Shown here in pieces: positions 50,001-62,276 of a stretch of 64,000 nt of DNA. Position 1 is the stretch's first letter, and each line of letters begins with the position of its first letter. The position numbers were made by a program, and so were the translations under genes. The DNA comes from Capitella teleta (Eukaryota > Annelida > Polychaeta > Capitellidae), in assembly GCA_000328365.1 (NCBI GenBank), contig KB301771.1:28985-92984 (forward strand), read 5' to 3'. The notes under the pieces are model-generated. The model did not search any database. It saw only the letters and a list, made by a program, of their open reading frames with translations, and was not told where the DNA came from.

Positions 50001-53000
50001 AGCGGTACAAAAATCTTTACGGGCCGAATTTATCGAATTAAACCGAATGGATGCAATGCAAGTTAATGCTATGAATAGCACAATTGCCTGCATGCCTACG
50101 TTGTACAAGCACATTGTATGTTGCACACACTTTCAGTGCTACGAGGTCCGCGGATGGCCAGCATCGAGGCAGCTGCTTTATCAGCTCATTCCGCCAAGTT
50201 GACTCTCTGCATTAACTTCAGGATCCCGGAGATCTGGCCTCCTTCCCCCCTGCCTCCCTATTTCCCAATGTAATGGGGAAAAGATAGGGCGGAGGTCTTT
50301 TAATGGGGATCATGATTCGCCTTGTTGATGGGGCTTTACGGATGTAGACTACTATAAGCCATTGCGTATAGGCTGCATGTGCAACGCTTGTTCGCGGTTA
50401 ATTATATAATAAACCGCGACTCTTGATTTACGTAAGCACATTAAAGGCAATGCATAGGCCCTATATCATGGTTTCTGACCTAAAAGACGGTCGTATATTG
50501 GTAAAGCGGGGGTGAGGGGTGTTAATATATGTCTTTACTTTGCATACTCAAAAATCAGAGGAACCGATATATACATATAGTAGAAGGCACAAGGAATTGG
50601 GTCAAATGCATGAGAAAGTCGGTCAATGAACGACTTAAAGAAGAGGACATGGTGATCGCGCTACTAGCAATATACAGCACACAAAATAACACAAGCAAAT
50701 TGATCAGTATACAACAGCAATTATAAGGAAAAATCATGAGAAGATAATGATCAGTTTGCGAGGTGAGACATCGCTGCAGCAAAGCATTATAAAACCAAAC
50801 AATCGAAACGATGTGGAGAAGAAGCGCGTGCGTTATAATGAGCGGTCTATTCGCACGCACGCACGCCGCGCTCACCGTTGATATACATGTTTACAGGCGG
50901 CGATTTTAATCAGCATTGATTCGCGGAGCGGCGACCGTCAACCACAGCTGTTATAAGGCATCTTCTACAAGCACATGTATAGATGCACCATATTGCGAGA
51001 CTTGTATATTCCTCAAGATCGGATATCGATCAGATATCGCACAGCCGGCTTTCACAATCAAAACACGAGTGGCCAGGTTAATATACATGTATAAATCCGT
51101 GAATCACCCACACATACCTCGATCGCATCAGTTTATCTTTCGAGATGAATGACATGAAACTGATGTGAAAATGAAGTGAATTCAAAGAAAGGTGATTAAA
51201 CTCCGATTATATGAATGAAGCGCACTCATTTGACGCTTCGTTGACTTCAGGTGTGAGAAGATATTTCTCTACTTGTTTTTTCTCGTTCGTAAATTTTTCT
51301 GTCGCTCACCAAAAGTGAGGTGACTTATGCGAGAGGGTGGTGAGCAGCAATGAGCAGCCGCACTGATCATCAGGGTTTTCTTAATCGATTTCGCACTGTC
51401 GAAGCCTCTCTTTTTTTCAATACGGGTGTATGTCTGAATGCGTAATTCATTTCAGGCATCACTGCATCCGTGGATCCGCGGCGGTCAGCTGAACGTAAGT
51501 CGGCGCATCATCGGATGACACGGGCGGTCGGCGGCCCGCGCGGATCGCGCTTAATTCGACGTAAAGCGGAAGCGTAAGATAAGCACGATGCAGCGGCAGC
51601 AGCAGCGGCAAGCGGTGGGGTGGACCTACCTTGCTGGCTGGCGTCTTGGCGTCGTCGTCGTCGTGGGTCGGAGGGATCGTCGCCAAGCGTCGATGATACG
51701 ATCACTCGCTTCAGCTGCTTCGCTCTCAGGACCCTAAATCACGTGGCTCGGTTTTTATCCTTCGCGCTGCGCTGGGCGCCGTTCGCCTCGCTGATTGGCT
51801 GAAGCAGTGCGAAGGGGGCGTGGCCTCACGACTCATCGAACACAGCAAAAGTGCGCGATTTTTCACGCCGACGCAACCCGACGAGCGACCCGAACAATTA
51901 ATTCCCTTCAAATCATTCCACATTTGATTAGGTTTGTTTTAACGGCACGACATGCGCGTTTACAGAGACGGAAAGTCAGGTTGCGGCGGCTTACAGGATG
52001 ACCAATGAGGGGGAAGCTACCATGGCAACGGATTCCACCCGCCACGTGACGTGCGATCATAAAAACCCAGATAAACGGACTGATTTATATTAGGAGGAAA
52101 TCAATTCACCCAGCGATGCCCGTGCGTGCACGAAAGGGTTAAACGAAAGCCCTTTAAATCCCAAAATTCCGTTATGCCCTCCTTCGCTCATGTTCACTGC
52201 ATTTAACTCGATTGAACCGCGTTAAATCTCAGCATCCGAAGAGTGCTGCTCACATGCAGGTGTTTTTGAGGACCGGAATCTCAATAAATGCTTCTGTTGG
52301 ACACGTAATTCTGCGGCTGCCTAACACTGCGTACACGACAGGGCGTGATTCGATTGCATAACCGTGGTCATTTGCCCATTGCACTGGTCAGTGTGGTCAG
52401 TGAGCGTGTGGGTCTCTTTCATCCTTGTAAATAATTGAATCTCGTCGAATTTCCACCGGCCGAATACGTGCATTTTCGCGAATTTCGTATGCAAACCCAA
52501 TTGTAGCTACCTGCGTATATAGACTAATAGTTAAGCAGCCATTATTTGGGAAATACCTCACACACAATACAGTTACCTGTATTGCACACAGCGGGGTTAG
52601 GCGATAATGGGCGACCAGAGATTGGCTTCAAGAGCCGCAACGTTGCTCGCTTCATTAGCAACGGAGCGCCGGTTTCCATGGAGACGGAGGGATCCGTGTT
52701 CATTACACCTGCACGAGGACGTAGACGTGTTTATGAGCCTCCTCATTATCGTGCGCGCTTCTTGTTGTCGATTCCGATCCAGCGCGCTTTAGGGTTAAAC
52801 ATGGCACTCGGAGCTAATGGCATACGCATGCTCAAGAGCGGCAAAGGGCATCTGCCAAAGGAATACACCATATGACATGGAAGTCAAAAAGTCCTGACGG
52901 GAATGCGTTATCTTGGTCTAAATATACACGCGCTATATAGTGATAGGTGAGCCGTACATGTAACCAAGAAGAAGTTCGGCACAAAACGCGTTCGCATCGC

Positions 53001-54500
53001 ACTTGATTTCCCCATTGACGTTTAACTCAATTGTGGCCCATTTCGAAGCCAACTCGATTTGCTTTGGAGTGAGGTGCAATCGCATTAGGGCCAATATCCC
53101 TGCTGCATGCAGACAGATCAGTCTGTTTGCCGATGTTCAGCCAATCAGCACCTCAAAGGCGCCTCAACACGACACGTTGTGTGAGGAGGAGGAGGCGCTT
53201 TTCACGCCTCCGTGAAAGGATCTGGCGTCGAGGCTTTTGATCTGGATCGAGGCATCTCTCTTTGCTTCTGCTCGTGTGCCTATTGTACGGGACAACGCCC
53301 CTTTATATCCGCTCCAAAACCCCGCGCAGATAACTGCCTTATGTAAATTATACTTTACTTGTGTTCATGCACTCTTTCTTTTCATTTCTTGTCAGTATAG
53401 ACTGACAATTACCGACGTAACAATTCCTTTAAGCATTATTTCTTTATGATATATATAAATATGCATATAGACTGTAATTCTGTGTGGCATGATGGCACTC
53501 TGGGAATCGCCCCAAAAAGACAAACCCCTGCATGACGAGCGCACTGTCCAAGAAGTGGCATTTCCATTTAAATTGAGTGATGCCAGTGATGAACAAATGT
53601 ACGTATACGTTAATAAATAATTGCTTCGTTGCAAAATAGCAATGCATGCAGGTATTTGACTCCGAGAGGGGTACATCAAATGGGGGTGGTGTGCGATTGT
53701 CTGGTTCTCGGGTGTCTTTCCATCGCCGTCCTCTATTTTCAACCTGCGCAATTCTCCCTTTCTCTGCAAATCCGCAGCATGCACCCTCAAGAATACACAG
53801 TTATAGTTACATAACACGTGTACACTATAATTATATATCTGATACAACATGTAGACATCCCTGGGGTGAACGTTCGGCTTCAGACGTCTGTTAAACGTCG
53901 TCGCACATCAGGGTACTTACCCAAGCAACCGTACAACGCGGGGCTAAACGATATAGATATAGAGCTGTTTATCTGTGTGCAGCAAAAATTACACCAGATG
54001 CATGATAAATGTAATTGTAATTATGTATAATCCTCTGCTATAACATGCATTTACCGACGATGGAAATTCAACAAAGGATTGGTCGTGATTAGAACCAATG
54101 CACAAATGGTCAGGAAGCGATGAAAGAAAGATCATCCGCCAATCACATTGCACGAGACGAAGCTACACCGACACATGCACATGCACACAGAAGGTGCATG
54201 AACAGCTAGTGCACACCCTGTATGCATGCATGCATAAGGAGCTACATGCAATCAACCGTGCGGTTATGCTCACCAATAAGGCAATTATACGATGAACTTA
54301 AAAAGTGTAACGCGCATGTATATATCAAGGCGTTGCTCTTAGAACACCCAGTCAATGTATATATATCCGTCCCATTGCAGACAAAGTACATCGTGCATAC
54401 TTAGATATGTGATTAGAATCGGTTATATATACTACTTACATGTAAATGGAAACACACTTATAATTATAACCGATATTTCCTCGTCGCCTTCGCCACGGCG
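47001..54500. other. Upstream flank of Pax6, middle part
   Basis: No exon was recognised. GC/CpG-richer islands lie at about 47.4-48.2, 51.4-52.1 and 52.6-53.3 kb within AT-rich DNA. Two X-box-like sites (52016-52029 and 52672-52685) and a CCAAT/GC-box stretch near 51790-51820 are present. Enhancers are a possibility only. Confidence 0.45.
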
Positions 54501-57500
54501 TCCTATACAACACATGATCTTTAAATCCCGCAATTGATCGCGTCGTCAGTGGACATCCTCCCCCCCACCCCCTGCACCCTGCCTCCCCGTGGGACCCGGG
54601 TGCTTCCAGAGGATTAACGCGCCCCCTCGCGGCTAAATACGGGATTTGTTCCGCCCCAGATAAACTAAATTAATGAGATCAGGAATTTATCCAGCTGCCT
54701 TGCGCATCCCTCCCCAGAATGCACCGGACCGGAAGCCCTGCCATTGATAGAAAAATGGCCGCCAATTGAACAGGAAGTGACGTGTGAAATGGGCCATTGT
54801 TCTTCCGGTGAGCGATGGAGACAGAGAGTGAGCGGTCATTCAAGATTCGGACAAAGATCAAATGGTCATAGCAGTTCGGACTGAGTCCATTCGCCGAATC
54901 AATTTGAGCGATGAGAAACATGGCGTCGGATCCCGATCAGCATTGTCGGTTGAAGAGGCTGTCGCCACCCCCTCCTCGAAAACCTGTCCTTCATTGGCCT
55001 CTCGTTTGTTCTGTGGTGTAAAATGCACATCGAGCGTACACTTAAATCACTTTAAAGTCAATTAGGCAAAAGTCATATCAAAATTAATTACCACGGTTTT
55101 CAACATGATGATATACATTTGCTCTTCGTATATAGAGCTATGAGTTTCGTTCGATCGTATTGCGACGCCGTGGTACCTGTAATTAAACGGCGTACAGTGC
55201 AAACTTGCTTGCTAATGAGAGTCATTATGTGAGTGAGCTTTTCCATAGAGGACTCGGATTTCTTCCTCAAACGGTTCCGCATGTGTGTGTTTTTTTTGTT
55301 TTTTTTTTTTTTTGTTTTTTTTTTACCCGTGGCACCCTGCATGTAGATCCCTGAATGCAGTCAATACGATCGACTCCTTTTATCTCTCCGCGGACATCAA
55401 ACGCTGGTTTCGAAACCTTTGCAGTTAGCCATCTCCATTGACGAACTCCACTCAGCCAGCGGCGCAAAGGAAGCGCAAATCTCATTATCATTCACGCCTG
55501 GTTGCACCAATCAAATCGTGCCTATCATCACTGCTTTGAAACACGTTCTGTGATTGGTAGGTTTCATGCATGACACAGTGGCTGCCGTTCGTGCTCCTCC
55601 GTTGTGATACTTTCACGAGGCATTAATTGCGTTTACAAACCCTCAATCACGGGCCCAAGAAGCAGATCCGGAGATCGTCTATGAAGCGCATGCTGCGTGA
55701 GTCGGCTTCGATTTCGTCTTGCAAGATTTCTCCGCCACCCCGCGCGTCGATTCCACGCTTGAATGATCTGTGTTGCGTTCGATTAACACGCTGCCCGACG
55801 CACATGTATTTATATATGTACATCGTGCTCGATGAGATACATGAGCTAGCAATTATACTCGAGTTCTATATAGTATTTACTAGTAATTTTAGAGATTGAA
55901 TCAATATTGTCAGAGGTAATAGGAGGATGAAATAAAACTCCTTTAAAACCTGAACGTATGTTTTACAATAGCTATGAGATGGATACGCGAATGACACACA
56001 ACCCAGTTTAGCGTATATGATATTCTGAGTAGGCCATGCATGCATAATTACCGAGTAAGGGTGCACACGTGTTATAACAGTAGAGAGTTGTAATCGTAAA
56101 ACAACAAAGTTCGTTCTTATATTTTTTACTCGTCAGCTGATAGACGTCTTCTCTTTTGTGTGGTTCAATAAGGCTTTGCGAGAATGCACGCACTGTATTC
56201 ATAATATCATTTAATATGGTCATCACCCTCGATGTGATCCTATACTAATCTACTTCAACTGTCGTTTTCAACGCGTGCAGGCATTAAAGGAACCAAGAAT
56301 ACATATGTATCAACATTCCCGTGTGCCTACAAAAGGAACAAATCGCATACCATACGCGATCGCGAAAATTATATACACGTAAATAAGAACGCTTTCAGCA
56401 AATATATAATTGTATTATAGTGGTACGACCCGTCTTAGCGCGAAAATCGAGTACCACGAAAAATACCTGTTCTATGTACACAATACACTGACTTGGTCGG
56501 GTGAAAAAAAAAAAAAAAAAAATCCCCAATCAAACGTTAGCTGAAACAAAACTAGAATACATCCATGCCCTGTACAAATTGAACATGCCATTCCAGATGT
56601 TGAACACATGCGGATGACGTAACACGGGCCATTACTCGTTCGTTGCATTTTTTGCAAGAAGCAATATTTTTGAGGAGGCAAAATAAAACCAAGCAGTAGC
56701 GTCGCCTTCTTTCTTGACGACCCCCCGCGACGCAGAGGTGACAAGCAGTTTAATACCCGAGATTACATTAGTCTATGGACTGCATCGCCCGTGTCACTGG
56801 TCTTGCATATTGGGGTAATATAGAGCGGGCATTTCGGCGCTGCCTTCCCTCTCCCGCCTCCGCTTCCGCTTGAGCGACGTCGCTCCCTGATTCGATGTTG
56901 CACATGGCTGCCCCCCTTCGCCGTTTCAGACTTCAACTCATTTCTCTGCGACTTCCAAAATGGCGACCGAGGGGGGCAAGCCGGCGTGAAATTGCGCAGC
57001 TTTCAGGAAGGCATTCCGGAAATCCACTTCTGGGAGGTCCGGGCACCGCGTCGTTTATAACTTCTCGAGTTCATTTAGGCAAAACATCCATCACAAAGCT
57101 AAAAGTCGCAACGCTATACGAAAGCACAATCCCTCGTACAGTGGATTGCATGGGAAGGCCGCACTGAAGCCTCCCTTCGCAGATCAGGCAGCAGATCCCT
57201 CTTGAGTGACGTCATCGACGAAGGATCAGTCACGTGATCCCCCGTGCTGTCCATTTCGTTGCGATTCTGTTTCGATGATTCCGCTGAGTCATGCCGCGGA
57301 ATTGTACACGCATTCAATTTCGTTGAAACATGTTCAGGTGAAGATAAGGGCAAGTCGATTTGGTTGCGAAGTGCATTCATAATTATTATACTACATATAC
57401 ATGTATATAGATTTCAACTTGGATTTCAATCATAGTTATATTAGAATACGATGAGACGATCTGAACAGAAGCTGAGAAACTCACATTGTGTGTAGTTTCA

Positions 57501-58900
57501 TGCAATCAATCGCGCACACGCATGATTATGGTGGTATGCCTGTATAGCGTATATAACGGAGAGGGCGTCTTGCTTCGGTTCTTTAAAAACATGCAGAATC
57601 GAATGGTTCAACACCGCAGTGAAATCCAACGCAGTGGATGCAACACATTCTCAACATTATATTGGACGGATGATTATAGATTCCTTCATTCTATGTGTTT
57701 CCCTCTCAAAGATAGAAATTGAAGAATTAAAAAGTCTGAAACAAATAAATACAACCATTTAACATTTAAGAATTAGATAAATGGAATGTACTACGCGTCT
57801 ATTGCGGTTGTGAAGATAGAACTTCATCTCATCCAACACATTTCCATATTTATGCCAAGCTTGGTGGCAAATCTGCCTGCTTGGTGCGCGGCATTGTTGC
57901 GTGTTGTAACAAGTTGATATCAGGAGTTTTCTCGTCGCATCGGTTGAGTTTGGGACGAATTTCAGTACCGAGACCGGAAAAAAAAAAGTAATCGCTTAGC
58001 ATCCTTCGACGCAAGCAACAAACTTCGTTTCATTACAATTCAATGAAATGGGCAACCCTGCAGTTATAGCTCTGCTGGTCGCAACTGTATATAGCTATGG
58101 ATTTGGCACAAGCATAAAGTATATAAGCACATGGACACCTTCACAGACCGTCGACCGTCGTCGAAATGTACACTTGTCCTTCTCCGATCCGGAGACGCTG
58201 AATACATATAAAAACGACGTTGATCCATGGTGCCTCGAATGTTTCCTCTTCAATGCAAAGCAATCCGGCCACCTTGACATGTATAGAATGGCGAACCAGG
58301 GCGAACAGGAGCAAGCCGAGGCCTCACTGGAGGCGCTGGCGTCTCCCACTCGAGTTGCATGTCGCGGACATGCATGACAAATGTGTGCCTCACATAATGT
58401 CTGATGAATACCTCCTCCTCCTGTTTTTATACCATCAAGTATGCAGATGAAACAAAGAACGGCCCCGAACTGTGATCTGGGGTAAACTGAGAGAAATGAA
58501 AGAGAAGCAATTCCCCAGATCCAAAGCTGAATTATATTGCATATACATACATGTAATATTATATATACAATGCAACGCGAAACATGCGACCAGGCGAACC
58601 CCACCCCTCCCCCCTTCCCTTCCCCTCACATTGGGCATTGTGGGATGTCACTCATTAATCATAATCATTCAAAAATTGTCTTCCAGTTCTCCTCACATTA
58701 TTTCGCTTCTGATTTCTTGTTCACTTCGTCCACTGGATTCGAATGTGGGTTGATTCGTGACATTCGTTCAGGTTGTAGCATTTGGGGAGGATTCAGCATT
58801 GCCTCTCAATTAATGTACATCGTATATACATATATTATAAGTATTTTAATTTTACCTGTAATACACATAGTAGAATGTAAACAGAGACATTATTTAACTT
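54501..58900. other. Upstream flank of Pax6, distal part 1
   Basis: No exon was recognised with confidence. It contains a T-rich run (55290-55324), poly-A (56504-56522), a CRE palindrome (57207-57214) and a possible short ORF at 58048-58377. Confidence 0.45.
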
Positions 58901-58934
58901 GTTACCAGACGGTCTCATCGTGAACGAGGGTAAA

Positions 58935-58969
58935 TTCGTGGGGCTTATTTATTTCGTGGGGCTTATTTA
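58935..58969. repeat. Tandem duplication of TTCGTGGGGCTTATTTA
   Basis: The 17-bp word occurs twice in a row (58935-58951 and 58953-58969) just before a SINE-like repeat. Confidence 0.9.
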
Positions 58970-59019
58970 ACCTCGGAATCCTGAAGCAACTAAGGCTTAT
59001 GTGGTCCGAGGAGGTAAGC

Positions 59020-59100
59020 AGGAGTTAAGTGTCTTACCAAAGGACACAAGGTTGGTGGCTGGCTTCGAACCTCCAGTGGCCAGCGCCAAGCCTTTGTCGA
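59020..59100 (+). repeat. Dispersed repeat with TCTTACCAAAGGACAC core
   Basis: The block AAGTGTCTTACCAAAGGACA followed by a GGCTTCGAACC B-box-like motif matches a dispersed repeat type common in marine animals (consensus near AAGTGTCTTGCCCAAGGACAC then GGGATTCGAACC). Only this part of the element is recognisable. Confidence 0.5.
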
Positions 59101-61450
59101 TGTCATTCACCGTAAATCATTATTAAAGAAATATTTCTCCGAAATATTTCGGATGCAACATGCTCCGCGCGTCCACAGTGAATGAGAAACACGAAATTGA
59201 ATTCCCAAACTTTGCTCAGAGCCACGAAATGCCATCTAAACCAAGTGTTCATCTCATCAGCAAAGTGGCTCCGAGGCAAGCGGCGTCGTAATGGACAAAG
59301 CAATAGAGCTGCTCTCTCTGCGCTTCAAGGGTTCATTGTTTATACTATAGTGTTTATATATTCTCCAAACTCACACAATAACATGTTGCATGCATTTGCA
59401 ATTTATACATGCATGCATGAATATAGTATAAAATGATACCACCGCATGCACAAACAGCATAACGATACAATCATGAGACTGGTTCCACCATAATAAATAA
59501 ATAAATGCCGAAATGGAAATGAATCTGGGCATTTGCAATCAGAGAGCAGGGCGATGGACTGCCTTTTATGCGAGCGCAGATCATAAACGACGGCACCGGA
59601 AGCGGAGGCATAGCGTGCCCTGCAAGCGACATGAGGTGTGAATGCGTTTTTGATGCTCTCGCCATTGTCGGCGCTCTTCGCCTGCTTCATTCTGCGCATG
59701 TCCGCCGCGTTTTCCGCGCGACCGGCCTTCGACGCAGCCACACCCGCTAAAAGCCAAGCGTCGGCATCCGCGGATCACGTGACCTCATCTCACGGCCCTT
59801 TGAGCAACAGATGCAGTCGAGCGTGTCGTCATCGGCGCTCTGTTCGTCGAAATGGACACCGGAAGTGACGCAGATAACACTAGCCATCTTGATTTCGGGA
59901 ACGAGGCTTTGTTACGGTCGGTATTAACGAGACGCGAAATGTCAAGAAGGGGAAGATAGGGTGAGGGGATCATGGGAAAGAGAGGCGCCGCACAAAGCAC
60001 CCATCTCAGGGATGAGATCAACAGCCCCGTAGAATGTGCACTTGGAGATGCTCATAGCCAGTCCATATGGGGTGATCCGAGGCGTCGGCCAACGGAGCCC
60101 CAGGGATGATGCACACGGTATCACCGTTACTCCTAGCAACAGTTGTCAAGGACGTTAAGCATGAAATGGAAAGCCATCGTTCGCTCTTCTGTTCATTTCG
60201 CATGCATGCGTTGCTGCAGGCGCTCAAAGTATGCGAAAAACAAGAGGAAATTCGCTCTTTTTCAGTCGATTTCGTGTCTGCTTAGGTGGAATGTCGAAAT
60301 TGTATCTGTGGGGCACAGAGCGGTGCTGAGGGTCGCAGCGGATGTCGTCGTCAAACGAGCGCAGTCTGGAATCGATCCTGCGACAGCCGTCGGCGAAATG
60401 GAAGAGCAGTGTGAGATGGACACATTTACATGCAATGCAAATCGAATGCAACTCGATACATTCGTACCGCGCGGAATGGGGAGGGGTAGGGGCTTACTGG
60501 ATGACCGCGATGTCACCAAGAGGCAATTTATTCCTGCAACAAATCTTCTCCTGGTGAACTTGCAAATAACCGCGCGTCAACCCCACCCCCCCTCCCTGCG
60601 TGTTTTTAATCCCCCCAGCCTCTGATTCAAGAGTTGTCGATCTCGCCTCCTGATCCCATTGAGTGACGTCATCGTGCTGGTGACGTCATCAAAGGGATTT
60701 GCAGTTTAATCCGCTGCCTCCAGGGGTCACTGACCTTCTGTTCGATGTTTTCCTTCCTTTTCATCAAAACGTCTTCACCACCGAATCAAAGAACTCATCC
60801 AACGCCCGTCTCAGGTGTATTATACGCGAACACCGGTAACATTGCGGATGAATTCACCATTTGGCTCCGGGGAGTACTTACCACCAGTACTCATTAGTAT
60901 ACTTGAGCTCCGTGAAAGCTTTGTGAGTTCTGTCCGTGCACTGGGTCAGTGGATGCACTGCACGCGCCACGATTATATACTCAATTAAGTTCACGATTAT
61001 AATGATTACATGTACATGTCAATATTAGTACACACGTATTTCGCGAACTGAGAATACGTTTGATATAATACTCTATGAAAGCAGGTGATTATCATTAACA
61101 AACATAAAGTTGAACGTAGAACAAAAATTAATATTTTCTCCTAATTTTGAGAGAACTAAACTTTCTGTCCCTTTATTATGAAGGCGTGGGCCACAAATCG
61201 CAATGAGATCACTAGTATTTACGACGGAAAAATCACTAGAGATTAAAATCATTAGGGATTATGACTTTTCTGTGGTACATGGACTTGTATATCATAGAAA
61301 GACTTGAATTTATTTTCTGGAGTAACTCGGTGCCAAGTATCCGGTACCATAAAAAAAACAAGCCACATTTTGTAGTTATGCCACATAGTCATTAACAGAG
61401 ATGTGGAGATTAGCTTGCATTATAAACATAATGGGACATCGGCCTATCTG
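59101..61450. other. Upstream flank of Pax6, distal part 2
   Basis: No gene was recognised. CpG-rich blocks lie at about 59.5-60.6 kb, with an X-box-like site (60126-60140) and two TGACGTCATC sites 17 bp apart (60664 and 60681). Confidence 0.45.
60664..60688. promoter_or_regulatory. Tandem CRE palindromes
   Basis: TGACGTCA at 60664-60671 and 60681-60688, both continuing TC. The 14-mer GAGTGACGTCATCG around the first also occurs at 57205-57218. Confidence 0.5.
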
Positions 61451-61460
61451 ACCATTGGAG

Positions 61461-61499
61461 AAAAAAAATAAAATAAATAAATAAATAAAATAAAAAAAA
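61461..61499. repeat. (AAAT)n low-complexity run
   Basis: A-rich with several AAAT units, directly before two TCATAACG words. Confidence 0.9.
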
Positions 61500-61756
61500 T
61501 TGTCATAACGTCATAACGGGTCACCAGTCGTAAGCGAGTCCTGATACAAAATGACTTGGAATCTTTTGACCTAACCTGACTATTATAAAGTTATATAAAA
61601 TTATAAAATACACTTCTACCCGACATGAAATTTATACTATTATGTGAGTAGAAATACAGAAAGGATAAAACTGAACCCAAATTTGCTAAAAGATTGTTAT
61701 GCAAAATCTGAGCGTTTTCATTGCGCCGAAACCGGAATCTGCGAACAAATGACAGG

Positions 61757-61770
61757 GTTACCATGGCAAC
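61757..61770. promoter_or_regulatory. RFX X-box-like palindrome
   Basis: GTTACCATGGCAAC: GTTACC-AT-GGCAAC. Confidence 0.5.
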
Positions 61771-61989
61771 GGCCGACACGTAAGGATCACATTTCACGAG
61801 CGATGTCGAATCTGCGTGTGTGTATATGTATATACAAGCTCATCTCCATATCTATGGTTATAAACTTCTCAGACTCTTGTAAATTTTAATGTGGAAAAGA
61901 ATTCCACAGAAACGAAGGAAAAATAATAATCATGATAACATGATGGGGTTTTACGGCTCCACCCAAACCAATAGGATGATACGGGCGCC

Positions 61990-62276
61990 AGAATAGAAGG
62001 CCCGGGACCGGGGTTTCCCCTTACTCTTATCGATAAATCCCAAGAGTTCTTTATCCTGCATACCACCATAGACAGTAGTACACAGCTCCCGGCCTTGTTA
62101 CGCAGTCGGGCAGCACTGCAGAGTCACCGAAAAATTACAATTATAACGAATTACAATTATAATTCACAATCATAACGCCCGTGGCCTGATCGGGTCTCGA
62201 ACCCGGGACCTCGACCCCCACGCTCGGCATAGGATTGCAGTCAGCCCGTCAAACCGACTGATCTATTCGGTGCCCC
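61990..62276 (-). repeat. tRNA-derived SINE
   Basis: On the minus strand it starts GGGCACCGAATAGATCAGTC with an A-box-like TAGATCAGTCGG (62265-62254) and a strong B-box GGGTTCGAGACC (62204-62193), then a body ending in CCCCGGTCCCGGGCCTTC. A shorter related piece sits at 21878-21915. The 3' limit is uncertain. Confidence 0.65.

Noticed and set aside
58095-58604. 169-codon minus-strand ORF
   Set aside because: Antisense to another chance-sized ORF, Cys/Ile-rich without a recognisable domain.
60143-60625. 160-codon ORF
   Set aside because: CpG-rich region with overlapping ORFs in several frames; no family resemblance.
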